From Burkholderia lata (GTDB taxonomy: Bacteria; Pseudomonadota; Gammaproteobacteria; Burkholderiales; Burkholderiaceae), in the NCBI RefSeq assembly GCF_902499335.1, contig NZ_CABVQK010000002.1, positions 496,001 to 560,000 of the forward strand: DNA of 64,000 nucleotides, given 5' to 3'. Numbering within the stretch: position 1 is the first letter of the stretch; each line of letters starts with the position of its first letter. Positions 45,301 through 53,850 of this stretch are shown one piece after another. The translations under genes were made by a program, and so were the position numbers. Below the pieces are notes generated by a model, which had not been told where the DNA came from, ran no database searches, and saw only the letters and a list, made by a program, of their open reading frames with translations.

Positions 45301-45814
45301 CCGAACGCGAAGTCCGGACCACGGTGCCGTCGGGCGAGAAATGCGCGTTGAACATCGCACTGCCCGATACGCCGCCCTCGGCCCAGTGCCAGCTCCATAC
45401 CTCTTCGTGGCTCAACGCGTATTGCGCGACCTCGGTCGGCTTGCCGAGCAACTGCCGGACGTCGTCCTTCGACATCCCGGGCACGACTTTCGCGAGGTTC
45501 GCTGCCGTCAACGCCTGCGTGATCGACACGAGCCGGCCGTCCGGACCGAAATCGAGCATGTAGGTGCTGGTGCCGTACGGACCGCGCGGATACTCGAACC
45601 GCTGCGCGCCGTCTTCGCGTTGCCTGACCATCTCGGGCTTGCCGGCCTGGCGGAGCACGTCCTCGGCCGTCGAAACGCCTGGCTGCAGATTGCCGAACGC
45701 CATCGGATCGGGCTTGAGCGCATTCACCGCATCGGCGACCTTCTGGTCGTCGCATCCGGCCGCCAGAACGCTGAACGCGCAAGCCGTCAGCACCGTCAAA
45801 AGTTGTCTTCGCAT
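45275..45814 (-). CDS. Outer-membrane lipoprotein, BamE/OmlA-like repeats
   Basis: The 179-residue protein has a lipoprotein signal (MRRQLLTVLTACAFSVLAAGC, Cys21). Two SmpA/OmlA-like modules follow: NLQPGVSTAEDVLRQAGKPE and VVPGMSKDDVRQLLGKPTEV, each a GMxxxxVxxxLGxP-type motif, as in BamE. Alternative ATG at 45835 is possible; 45814 was chosen because AGGTG precedes it. It is probably an envelope lipoprotein; a direct role in BAM is not shown. It is convergent with cobB. Confidence 0.8.
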   Translation of the reverse strand: MRRQLLTVLTACAFSVLAAGCDDQKVADAVNALKPDPMAFGNLQPGVSTAEDVLRQAGKPEMVRQREDGAQRFEYPRGPYGTSTYMLDFGPDGRLVSITQALTAANLAKVVPGMSKDDVRQLLGKPTEVAQYALSHEEVWSWHWAEGGVSGSAMFNAHFSPDGTVVRTSRSEAPGREKP

Positions 45815-45914
45815 GGGGGACGCACCTGTATTCATCGAGCCGGTCCGGCGTCGCGCGCAGCGTAGCACGCGGCCCGGCCCGTCGATGTCAAGAAGCGTCA
45901 AACGCGCCGACGCG

Positions 45915-47078
45915 TCACACCAGGAACGACTCCGCCAGCTTCACCCAGTACGACGCGCCGGTCGGCAGCGCCGCGTCGTTGAAGTCGTAGCCGGGGTTGT
46001 GCACCATGCAGCCGCCCTCCCCGTCGCCATTGCCGATGATCAGGTAGCAGCCCGGCCGCTTCTCGAGCAGGAACGCGAAATCCTCGCTGCCGGTGAGCGG
46101 CACCATCCCGTCGATCAGGTTCGCATCGCCCACCCACTCGCGTGCGACGTTGCGCGCGAACGCGGTCATTTCCGCATCGTTGACGAGCACCGGATAGCGG
46201 CGCTGGTAGTCGATCGTCGCGGTCGCGCCGAACACGGCCGCCTGCGCATGCACGACTTCCTTGATGCGCGTCTCGAGCAGGTCCCGCACCTCCGGCTTCA
46301 GCGCGCGCACCGACAGGCGCATCTGCGCGCGATCGGGAATCACGTTCGGCGCCTCGCCCGCGTGGATCGCGCCGACCGTGACAATCGCCATGTCGAGCGG
46401 CGACACGTTGCGCGACACGATCGTCTGCAGCGCAATGACGATCTGCGCGCAGACGACCACCGAATCGACCGCCTTGTGCGGCACCGCGCCGTGGCCGCCG
46501 CGGCCCTGCACGTCGACGATCACCGTATCCGACGACGCCGTGAACGGCCCCGGCAGGAAGCCGAACTTGCCCGTCGGGAAGCCGGGCATGTTGTGCATCG
46601 CGAAGATGGCATCGCACGGGAACAGCTCGAACAGCCCTTCGTCGAGCATCTTCTTCGCGCCGCCGAGCCCTTCCTCGGCCGGCTGGAAAATCAGGTTCAG
46701 CGTGCCCGAGAAGCGACGCTCGCGCGCGAGATGCTTTGCGGCCGCGAGCAGCATCGCCGTGTGGCCATCGTGGCCGCACGCGTGCATCTTGCCGGCGATC
46801 TTGCTCTCGTACGGCAGGCCCGTGGCCTCGTGGATCGGCAGCGCGTCCATGTCGGCGCGCAGGCCGAGGCGCTGAGCGCCGCTGCCGACCTTCAACTGCG
46901 CGACGACGCCCGTGCCGCCGAGCCCGCGATGCACCGTGTAGCCCCACGACTGCAGTTGTTCCGCGACGAGGTCGCTCGTCGCGAATTCCTCGAAGCCGAG
47001 CTCGGGGTGGGCGTGGATGCGGTGCCGGATCTCGATCATTTCGTCGGCGAGGCCTGCGGGAATCACGCTGTGCGTCAC
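45915..47078 (-). CDS. M20-family amidohydrolase (HipO-like)
   Basis: The 387-residue protein has a di-metal peptidase M20 fold. MHACGHDGHTAMLLAAAKHL provides the first metal ligands, and FQPAEEGLGGAKKMLDEGLF carries the Glu pair; the lid domain has SSDTVIVDVQGRGGHGAVPH. It belongs to the hippurate hydrolase/amino-acyl amidase group that cleaves N-acyl amino acids. The GTG at 47078 was chosen because AAGGAGA lies 8 bp upstream. It is divergent from the toxin-antitoxin genes. Confidence 0.92.
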   Translation of the reverse strand: MTHSVIPAGLADEMIEIRHRIHAHPELGFEEFATSDLVAEQLQSWGYTVHRGLGGTGVVAQLKVGSGAQRLGLRADMDALPIHEATGLPYESKIAGKMHACGHDGHTAMLLAAAKHLARERRFSGTLNLIFQPAEEGLGGAKKMLDEGLFELFPCDAIFAMHNMPGFPTGKFGFLPGPFTASSDTVIVDVQGRGGHGAVPHKAVDSVVVCAQIVIALQTIVSRNVSPLDMAIVTVGAIHAGEAPNVIPDRAQMRLSVRALKPEVRDLLETRIKEVVHAQAAVFGATATIDYQRRYPVLVNDAEMTAFARNVAREWVGDANLIDGMVPLTGSEDFAFLLEKRPGCYLIIGNGDGEGGCMVHNPGYDFNDAALPTGASYWVKLAESFLV

Positions 47079-47360
47079 GGTGTCGTCTCCTTGGGGTGCT
47101 GTGCTGCGGGAATGTGCAGGCAAGGATAGTCGGTTCAACGGCAACCGGGCAGACGGAAAGTCGTCGCGGTAGCAACCGGCAGTTGCCATTAGTGAATGCC
47201 GTGCACGACAAGCGCAAGCCGGCCATCCGGACGACTGCCGCACCGGAGCCAGATGCGTGAAGCTATGCGCCATCCATCGATTTCTTGCACATGGCGACAC
47301 CAATGACTATCGCTCAGCATCATGGAATAGTGCCTATCCATCAAAGACTTGCGAATTCTT

Positions 47361-47413
47361 GTTCACTTTTTGATGGTTGTACATTTTTTGTGTACACTGA
47401 CAGAAAAGTGAAC
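47361..47413 (+). promoter_or_regulatory. Promoter-operator of the AbiEi/AbiEii pair
   Basis: GTTCACTTTT (47361-47370) and AAAAGTGAAC (47404-47413) form a perfect 10-bp inverted repeat flanking a sigma-70-like promoter: -35 TTGATG (47370-47375), 17-bp spacer, -10 TACACT (47393-47398). Two TGTACA words (47378-47383, 47391-47396) lie inside. The A/T-rich block stands out in this GC-rich DNA and fits autorepression by the antitoxin. Confidence 0.7.
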
Positions 47414-47428
47414 ATCCGATTCCCTTCG

Positions 47429-48502
47429 ATGCCTGCGAACCCTTCCCTCTCCGTGCCGGAACAGCACGTGCTCGACGAAGCCTGCGCCGCGTTCGAAAGC
47501 GCGACCCGGCGCTTTCGCGCGCGGCCCGTGCGCGTGCCGGCCGCCTGCAACGCGCATGCCGACGCCATGATCCGATTCGACGTTGCCGGGCAGGCATTCG
47601 AGATGCCGGTCGCCGTGAGCCTGCGCGTCGAATCGCTGGCAGGCGCGCTCGCGGAAATGCGCCGCCGCGGCGGTGGTCCCGCGACGCCCGGCGAGCGGCC
47701 GCTGATGCTGGTCGCGCCGTATTTTTCAGCCGAACTGGCCGCCGGACTGACCGACCAGGGCATCCCGTTTCTCGATACCGCCGGCAACGCATGCCTGATC
47801 CAGCCGGAGGCAACCGTGATGATTGCGGGACGGCCGAAGCCCGCACGCACACCGCGCCGACAGGCATCGCGCGCGACGACGCCGAAGGGGCTGGCCGTGA
47901 TGTTCGCGCTCGCGACACGGCCGGGCCTCGTCGCGCAACCGTACCGGGCGATCGCCGCCGCGTCGGACGTCGCGCTCGGCACGGTCAATCTCGCGATGGA
48001 CGATCTGATCGCGCGCGGCCTCGTCGGGCAGCGCCGCAACGGCGAGCGCCTGATTCCCGACTGGCCGCGCTTCGTGCAGGAATGGGTCGCGCTCTACCCG
48101 AGCCGCTTGCGCGCGAAACTGCCGAGCCGCCGGTTTGCCAGCCTCGCGCCTGACTGGTGGCGCGGCTTCGATTTCGCGGCATTCGATGCGCGGCTCGGCG
48201 GCGAGCCGGCGGCCGACCTGCTGACGCACGACCTGAAACCGGCCGCGATCACCGTCTATACGCACGGCCCTGCATCGAATCGTCTGCTGCTCCAGGGCCG
48301 CCTGCGTCCGGACGAGCGTGGCGACGTCGAACTCGTCGAAGCGTTCTGGCCGCCGTCCGCGGCACTCGACTGGCGCGAGCAGGACGTACCGGTCGTGCCG
48401 CCGCTGCTGATCTACGCGGATCTCGTCTCGTCCGGCGACAGCCGCAATCTCGCCATCGCCGATCGCATCCATGACCGATACCTCGCCCACCCGCCCGCTT
48501 GA
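47429..48502 (+). CDS. AbiEi-family antitoxin (type IV toxin-antitoxin)
   Basis: The 357-residue protein has the AbiEi-2 hallmark strand LTDQGIPFLDTAGNACLIQP and a winged helix in the middle (TPKGLAVMFALATRPGL, then RAIAAASDVALGTVNLAMDD). A C-terminal domain ends with LLIYADLVSSGDSRNLAIAD. Antitoxins of this family neutralise AbiEii nucleotidyltransferase toxins and repress their own promoter. The ATG at 47429 lacks a Shine-Dalgarno; GTG at 47408, about 10 bp after the -10 box, would suit a leaderless start. It overlaps the toxin gene by 32 bp. Confidence 0.8.
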   Translation: MPANPSLSVPEQHVLDEACAAFESATRRFRARPVRVPAACNAHADAMIRFDVAGQAFEMPVAVSLRVESLAGALAEMRRRGGGPATPGERPLMLVAPYFSAELAAGLTDQGIPFLDTAGNACLIQPEATVMIAGRPKPARTPRRQASRATTPKGLAVMFALATRPGLVAQPYRAIAAASDVALGTVNLAMDDLIARGLVGQRRNGERLIPDWPRFVQEWVALYPSRLRAKLPSRRFASLAPDWWRGFDFAAFDARLGGEPAADLLTHDLKPAAITVYTHGPASNRLLLQGRLRPDERGDVELVEAFWPPSAALDWREQDVPVVPPLLIYADLVSSGDSRNLAIADRIHDRYLAHPPA

Positions 48503-49376
48503 AGTCGACCCACGCCGGCCGCTCGAGCCCGCGGCGGTCGCGCTGCTGCGGGCCGTCAGATCGGCCTGCGCACACCTCGACGCGGCGTTCGTGGTGGCGG
48601 GCGCAACCGCGCGCGACATCCTGATGTGGCACGTGCACGGCATCCGGCCGGTGCGCGCGACGCGCGACGTCGACGTTGCGGTGTGTGTGGTGAGCTGGCC
48701 ATTTCATGAACAGCTGATCGAGGCACTCGTCGCTACCGGGCAATTCACGCGCGCGCCGAAACAGCAGCAGAAACTGCTGTTCGACAGCGGCGCGCACGGT
48801 TTTCGCACGGAGCTGGATCTCGTGCCGTTCGGGCCGCTCGAAACGCCGCCGGGCGAGATCGTGTGGCCGCCCGGCGGTGAATTCGTGCTGAACGTGCTCG
48901 GGTTTCAGGAGGCCGTGGACACCGCACTGCCGGTGTCGATCGACGCGCGCACCGTGGTGCCGGTGGCCAGCCTGCCGGCGCTGGCGCTGCTGAAGCTGCT
49001 CGCGTGGAAGGACCGGCGTGCGCGCCAGAACAGCGACGCGTACGACCTGCTGTTCCTGCTGCGGAATTTCCACGACGCCGGCAATCGCGAACGTATCTGG
49101 GATGCCGCGCCGGACCTGCTCGAGATGCACGCGTTCCAGCCGGGCCTCGCCGCTGCCGCGCTGCTCGCGCGAGAGGCGCAACGGATTGCTTCGCCGCAAA
49201 CGCGGGACGCGATCCGCGCGCTGTTGTCGGACGATGCGACTTATGCGGCGCTCGGCCAGGATCTGCTGGCACGCGCGTTCGCGCTGTTGCCCGGTGAATT
49301 CAGCGACGACGTCGACCGGTATCTCGACGCGTTCCGCACCGCCTTTCTCGTTGACCAACCCGCGCCCCGCACGTGA
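48471..49376 (+). CDS. AbiEii-family nucleotidyltransferase toxin
   Basis: The 301-residue protein is a DNA polymerase beta-type nucleotidyltransferase of the AbiEii/AbiGii family. FVVAGATARDILMWH is the glycine-rich motif, and RATRDVDVAVCVVSWP carries the DxD catalytic acids; ALLKLLAWKDRRARQNSDAY is also typical. Such toxins are thought to transfer nucleotides to RNA or tRNA and arrest growth, sometimes giving phage abortive infection. Its start lies inside the antitoxin gene (32-bp overlap), so the two are coupled. A hairpin terminator follows directly. Confidence 0.8.
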   Translation: MTDTSPTRPLEVDPRRPLEPAAVALLRAVRSACAHLDAAFVVAGATARDILMWHVHGIRPVRATRDVDVAVCVVSWPFHEQLIEALVATGQFTRAPKQQQKLLFDSGAHGFRTELDLVPFGPLETPPGEIVWPPGGEFVLNVLGFQEAVDTALPVSIDARTVVPVASLPALALLKLLAWKDRRARQNSDAYDLLFLLRNFHDAGNRERIWDAAPDLLEMHAFQPGLAAAALLAREAQRIASPQTRDAIRALLSDDATYAALGQDLLARAFALLPGEFSDDVDRYLDAFRTAFLVDQPAPRT

Positions 49377-49401
49377 CGCGCGGCTGCGGAACAGCCGCGC
49401 G
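49377..49401 (+). terminator. Hairpin after the toxin gene
   Basis: Immediately after the toxin stop, CGCGCGGCTG (49377-49386) and CAGCCGCGCG (49392-49401) form a perfect 10-bp stem with a 5-nt CGGAA loop. No U-tract follows, so it is terminator-like rather than a strong intrinsic terminator. Confidence 0.55.
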
Positions 49402-49621
49402 ACCGTGTGGATACCAGGCCGGCCGCGCTCAGGCCGCCCAGTCTTCGAGCGATAACCGGGCGACACGCGCCGAACGCGCGGCTATCGCACAAGTTTTTGC
49501 CATGTCGCGGACCTGTCGTCGATAAGGATAGCGATCCATTCTTCACGACGCAGGCCGCGCAGCCCCTATCCCGGACGGCCGATGCGGGCGTGCCGCGGCG
49601 CCGCACCGCGCACCCGCACCG

Positions 49622-50638
49622 TCACGGCAACCGGAAAGTGTCGAAGAACGTATCGCGCTCGATCACGGTGAGCGCCGCGCGCTTGTGCGGGAAGTCGAAT
49701 TCCTTCAGCGTGTAGAACCCGAGCCGGTGCATGTACGCGATGTGCCGCACGTGATCGACGCGCGGTTCGCCCACGAGCCGCTGCGTGCGCGGTTCGTCGA
49801 CGAACATGTAGTGCAGCACCCCGCTCCACCATGCATGCAGCTTGCCGGCGCTCTGGAAGCGCGAGTCGCCGATCAGAAGGTGCAGCCCGCGATCGTAGTC
49901 GTGCGCGTCGTAGAACGGCGCGAGACGGTCCTCCTTCGCCCAGTAGAACTCGAAATAGCCGAACGGCTTGTCGTCGAAATAACCGATCATCGGGTGCATG
50001 TGCGGATCGGCGAGCCGCTCGGCGAGATACGCCGCGTGCTCGTCGCGCGTGCCGCGCTGGTCCCAGAAATGCGCGACGCGATCGAGGTTCATCCAGCCGC
50101 TGAACAGCTCCGCGTGCGCGTCGATGTCGACGGTGCGCAGGCTGAACGTCATCCCGACCTGCGGCATGTAGCGCGCATAGATTTCGCCGGCCGGCGACGG
50201 CGGCCGCACCGGGTGCCGGTGGCCGTTCGTGATCACATGCCGCAGCGGCATCCCGCCAGAAGCCGGCGCCTTCAGCCACGGCCGCGGGTTCTGCCAGAAC
50301 GTCGCGCGCGACACGGTGACGCGCAGCGTGTCGCCGGCAACCTGTGCGCCGTCGATCACGCCCTCGCGCACCGCGCGCGCGACGTACGAAGCGATTGCCG
50401 CCGCATCGGCGCCGCCGAGCGGCACCGTGATCGTCGCCGCGTCGTAGCGCGTGTCGGTGTTGAACAGCGCGACGAACGCCGCGAGCAGTACGTCCGGCGA
50501 GTCGTCCAGCCGCCACGCGTCGAGCGTGTGCTCGGCGACTGCCATTGCCTGCCCGTGTGCGGCGCCGTCGAGCGCGGCGGCCACTTCACCTTCGACGGCG
50601 TCCGCGGCGCCGGCCGGTTTCGTCAGCGTGTCTTCCAT
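49622..50638 (-). CDS. orbL: Siderophore hydroxyornithine acyltransferase OrbL
   Basis: The 338-residue protein has the C-terminal GNAT domain of the IucB/PvdY/RhbD type. Marks are RVAHFWDQRGTRDEHAAYLA, HPMIGYFDDKPFGYFEFYWA and AHDYDRGLHLLIGDSRFQSA. It most likely acylates the N5-hydroxyl of an ornithine in ornibactin. The start overlaps the pvdF stop (ATGA). It is the last gene of the ornibactin operon here; a paralogue (orbK) lies upstream. Confidence 0.85.
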   Translation of the reverse strand: MEDTLTKPAGAADAVEGEVAAALDGAAHGQAMAVAEHTLDAWRLDDSPDVLLAAFVALFNTDTRYDAATITVPLGGADAAAIASYVARAVREGVIDGAQVAGDTLRVTVSRATFWQNPRPWLKAPASGGMPLRHVITNGHRHPVRPPSPAGEIYARYMPQVGMTFSLRTVDIDAHAELFSGWMNLDRVAHFWDQRGTRDEHAAYLAERLADPHMHPMIGYFDDKPFGYFEFYWAKEDRLAPFYDAHDYDRGLHLLIGDSRFQSAGKLHAWWSGVLHYMFVDEPRTQRLVGEPRVDHVRHIAYMHRLGFYTLKEFDFPHKRAALTVIERDTFFDTFRLP

Positions 50639-51477
50639 CACAGTGCTCCCGCGTCGTGGCGGTCGGCGAGGACGTGCAGCCCCCGCTCGAGTGCCGGAAA
50701 CAGGCTGCGCTGGAAGTTGTTCCAGCGCAGTTCGAGAATCGTGTCGTCCGGCGCGATCGGCGTGTCGAGCACGTCGCTGATCACCTCGCCGGAATCGATG
50801 CCGTTGTCGACGTAGTGGAACGACGCACCCGTCATCAGCACGGGCTCGACGGACGATGTCGCGCCGCTCGCCCAGTCGACCCGTTCGCCGCGCGCGCCGT
50901 GCAGCGCATCGAGCGTCGCCCACGCGCCGCGCCGCTGGTACGGCGAACCGTCGGCGGTAATGCCCGGGTGGATGTTGGCGATGCGCCGGTGAAAGCGCGC
51001 GCCGGGCCGCACGAGTTCGTCGAGGATCACGAGCAGCCCGTCGAGCACGACGACCTCGGCTTCGAGTTCGAGCAGGCGCTCGAGCAGGCGGCGCTCGAAC
51101 GCCTGCTTGCCCGCAGCGCGCTCGCTTGCGTCGCGCGGCAGCCGCCGGTACGTCGACGGAATCGAGCAGAACAGTTCGTCGACCGGCCGGCCCTGCACCG
51201 CCAACCCTTCCGGCAGGATCCACGGGCGTCCCGGCGTGCGGGCGAAGCCGTAGTCGGCGACTTTCGCGCGGTCGGCCGGCGAACCGTCGTCGTCGTCGAC
51301 GATCACGCCCTTGAGCGTGTAACGCTCGCCGAGCGGCGAGTCGTTCAGGCGTTCGACGAGGAATTCGAGCGGCGCCTTCATGTAGCGCGTGCCGCCCTGA
51401 TAAGCGACCGGCTGCCCGGCACGATCGGCTGCGCCGTTGCGCAGCGACTGGATGTAGACGAGATTTTTCTTCGGCAT
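50638..51477 (-). CDS. pvdF: N5-hydroxyornithine formyltransferase PvdF
   Basis: The 279-residue protein resembles glycinamide ribonucleotide formyltransferases. ANIHPGITADGSPYQRRGAW carries the Asn-His catalytic pair, and GASFHYVDNGIDSGEVISD the third conserved acid. It formylates hydroxyornithine, the C-terminal iron ligand of ornibactin. Start at 51477 (MPKKNLVYIQSL) is the family N-terminus; an upstream in-frame segment overlaps orbA and lacks a start signal. It overlaps orbL by 4 bp. Confidence 0.88.
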   Translation of the reverse strand: MPKKNLVYIQSLRNGAADRAGQPVAYQGGTRYMKAPLEFLVERLNDSPLGERYTLKGVIVDDDDGSPADRAKVADYGFARTPGRPWILPEGLAVQGRPVDELFCSIPSTYRRLPRDASERAAGKQAFERRLLERLLELEAEVVVLDGLLVILDELVRPGARFHRRIANIHPGITADGSPYQRRGAWATLDALHGARGERVDWASGATSSVEPVLMTGASFHYVDNGIDSGEVISDVLDTPIAPDDTILELRWNNFQRSLFPALERGLHVLADRHDAGAL

Positions 51478-51563
51478 GGATGCGTCGTGGAAAAGCGGAC
51501 GAAGGCGCCGCGGCCGGCCCGCGCCGGCCATGAAGGCCGGCCGGCGAGCCGCGGCGCGCGTCG

Positions 51564-53828
51564 TCACCAGTTGTATTTCGCGGTCGCGATCACGGTGCGG
51601 TCGGTACCGAAAATGCAGACGTTCACCGATTGGCAGCCGCTGATGTAGTGGCGGTTGGCCAGGTTCGTCCCATTCACGGCGAAGCGCCAGTTACGCGTGT
51701 CGTAGTGCACACCCGCGTCGAACAGCGTGACGCTCGATACCGTCAGCGCGTTGTCGGCCCCACCGGCCGACGCGCTCTGGTACCGAACGCCGCCGCCGAG
51801 GCCGAAGCCTGCGAGCGCCCCCGTGTGCCACGTCCAGTCGGCCCACAGCGATGCCATCTGGCGCGGACGAGGAACGTCGACCGGCCAGTTGTTCAGCGTG
51901 TTGTCGTTCGCCTTGATGATCTTCACATCCTGGTAGACATACGACGCGATCACCGACAGGTTCGGCGTGACCTTGCCGGTCGCGCTCAACTCGATCCCGC
52001 GCGAACGCACTTCGCCGGACTGCACCGACTTCGTGCCGCTATCGTCCTGGCTCGGCAGCGCCGGCGTGATCCCGTTGGTCTGGTTGATCTGGTAGATCGC
52101 CGCGTTCAGCATCAGGTTCTTGCCGGGCGGCTGCCAGCGCAGGCCGGCCTCGATCTGCTTGCCGCGCGTCGGTTGCGGCAGCCCGCCGCCGAGCAGGTTC
52201 ACGCCAATCAGCGGGTTGAACGACGTCGCGTAGCTGATGTACGGCGACAGCCCGTAATCGCCCTGGTACGTGAGGCCGACGCGGCCGGTGAACGCCGTGA
52301 CATCAGCCTTCGTCGACGTACCGCCCGCACGGTCGTCCATCCGCATGTTGACCCAGTCCTCGCGGCCGCCGAGCGTCAGCGTCCAGCGGTTCCACTTGAT
52401 CTGGTCCTGTGCGTAAAGGCCGAACGTGTTCATCGTCGTGTACGTGTTCGTGCGATACGTGGTGTTCGGATCGGAGAACACGGCCGTGGTCACGGGCGTA
52501 TAGACGGGGTTGTAGATGTTCAGCGTCGGCGCGGCAGCCATCCATTCGCTGTCGGTCGCGGTCTGGCGGTTGTACTGGAACCCGAGCAGCAGCGTGTGCT
52601 GGAGCGGCCCCGTGGCGAAGCGACCTTCGAGGTTGTTGTCGATGTCGAAGCGGCTGTAGTTCATCTGGAACACGCCGGCCCAGCGGTTGACGTCGGTCGT
52701 GCTGCCGTCGGCGAAGCCGGCGCCCCACACCGAGCCGTTATCGAGCGACAGGTGCATCAGGCGTACGTTCTGGCGGAACGTCCAGGCCTGCGTCAGGTTC
52801 CGCTCGAACTGATAGCCGACCGACCACTGCTTCTTGCGGTAGTAGTTGAAGTTCGGATCGCCTTCGTACACGTCCTTGTTGATCTGACCGTTCGGGTTCG
52901 GCAGCACCGTACCCTGCGCGGGCAGGAAGTTCGACGAGATATCGCCCCAGTCCTGCAGATAAGTGGCCGACAGCGTCAGCGACGTATCCGCGTTCGGACG
53001 CCAGCGGAACGACGGTGCGAGCGCGACGCGCTGGTCGTTGTTCGGGCCGGTCACCGCGTTGCCGTCGCGTGCGACGCCGACGAACCGGTACGCATACTTG
53101 CCGTCCGGATCGAGCTTGTCGCCCACGTCGATCATGAACTGCTTGCGCGCGTAGTTGCCGATCTGCACGCCGGCCTCGCGCACGCGCTCGCCGTCGGCGA
53201 GCTTGGTCTGCACGTCGATGATCGCGCCCGGGTCGCCCGCGCCGTACAGCACCGACGTCGGCCCGCGCAGCACGCTGATGCTGTCGATCATGTACGGATC
53301 GACGCGCCAGCTCGACAGGTTCAGCGTGTTCGGCACCTGCAGCCCGTTCACGTACGCGGTCGGCGTGAAGCCGCGCAGCGCCGAATACCAGTCGGAGCGG
53401 TTGTCCGAGCCGTACGACGAGAAACCCGGCACGTAGCGCAGCGCCGCGTTCACATCGGTCGCGCCGGTCATCTCGATCTGCTGCGCGGTGACGACGTTGA
53501 TCGTCTGCGGGATCTCGTTGATCGACGTATTGGTCTTCGTGCCGGTCCGGCTGCGCTTCGCGACGAGCCCGACCGTGCCGTCTCCTTCCGAGGCCGCGTT
53601 GACGTTGATCGTCGGCAGCGTGCCGGTCGACGCACTGGCCGACGCACTCGCCGCCGCACCGTTCTGCGCACTGCTGGCCGACGCCGCTGCGCCTGCGTTC
53701 ACGGCCGGCGCCGCCTGGGCATGTGCCTGCCCTGCCGCCACACCGAACGCCACGCTCGCCGCGGCTGCGATCGCACGCAAACGCGTGCCTGTTGCCCACT
53801 CCATCTTTCTCTGCTCCACTTTTTTCAT
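51564..53828 (-). CDS. orbA: Ornibactin TonB-dependent receptor OrbA
   Basis: The 754-residue protein is an outer-membrane siderophore receptor. It has a signal peptide (about 1-37, ending AAGQAHA), an Ala/Ser-rich spacer and a TonB plug domain (NEIPQTINVVTAQQIEMTGA, RGPTSVLYGAGDPGAIIDVQ). A 22-strand barrel follows, ending DRTVIATAKYNW. Unlike transducing receptors it lacks a clear N-terminal signalling (STN) domain. It lies between pvdA and pvdF in the ornibactin operon and imports ferric ornibactin. Confidence 0.94.
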   Translation of the reverse strand: MKKVEQRKMEWATGTRLRAIAAAASVAFGVAAGQAHAQAAPAVNAGAAASASSAQNGAAASASASASTGTLPTINVNAASEGDGTVGLVAKRSRTGTKTNTSINEIPQTINVVTAQQIEMTGATDVNAALRYVPGFSSYGSDNRSDWYSALRGFTPTAYVNGLQVPNTLNLSSWRVDPYMIDSISVLRGPTSVLYGAGDPGAIIDVQTKLADGERVREAGVQIGNYARKQFMIDVGDKLDPDGKYAYRFVGVARDGNAVTGPNNDQRVALAPSFRWRPNADTSLTLSATYLQDWGDISSNFLPAQGTVLPNPNGQINKDVYEGDPNFNYYRKKQWSVGYQFERNLTQAWTFRQNVRLMHLSLDNGSVWGAGFADGSTTDVNRWAGVFQMNYSRFDIDNNLEGRFATGPLQHTLLLGFQYNRQTATDSEWMAAAPTLNIYNPVYTPVTTAVFSDPNTTYRTNTYTTMNTFGLYAQDQIKWNRWTLTLGGREDWVNMRMDDRAGGTSTKADVTAFTGRVGLTYQGDYGLSPYISYATSFNPLIGVNLLGGGLPQPTRGKQIEAGLRWQPPGKNLMLNAAIYQINQTNGITPALPSQDDSGTKSVQSGEVRSRGIELSATGKVTPNLSVIASYVYQDVKIIKANDNTLNNWPVDVPRPRQMASLWADWTWHTGALAGFGLGGGVRYQSASAGGADNALTVSSVTLFDAGVHYDTRNWRFAVNGTNLANRHYISGCQSVNVCIFGTDRTVIATAKYNW

Positions 53829-53850
53829 GCGGTCTCCGACCGCGCCTTTG

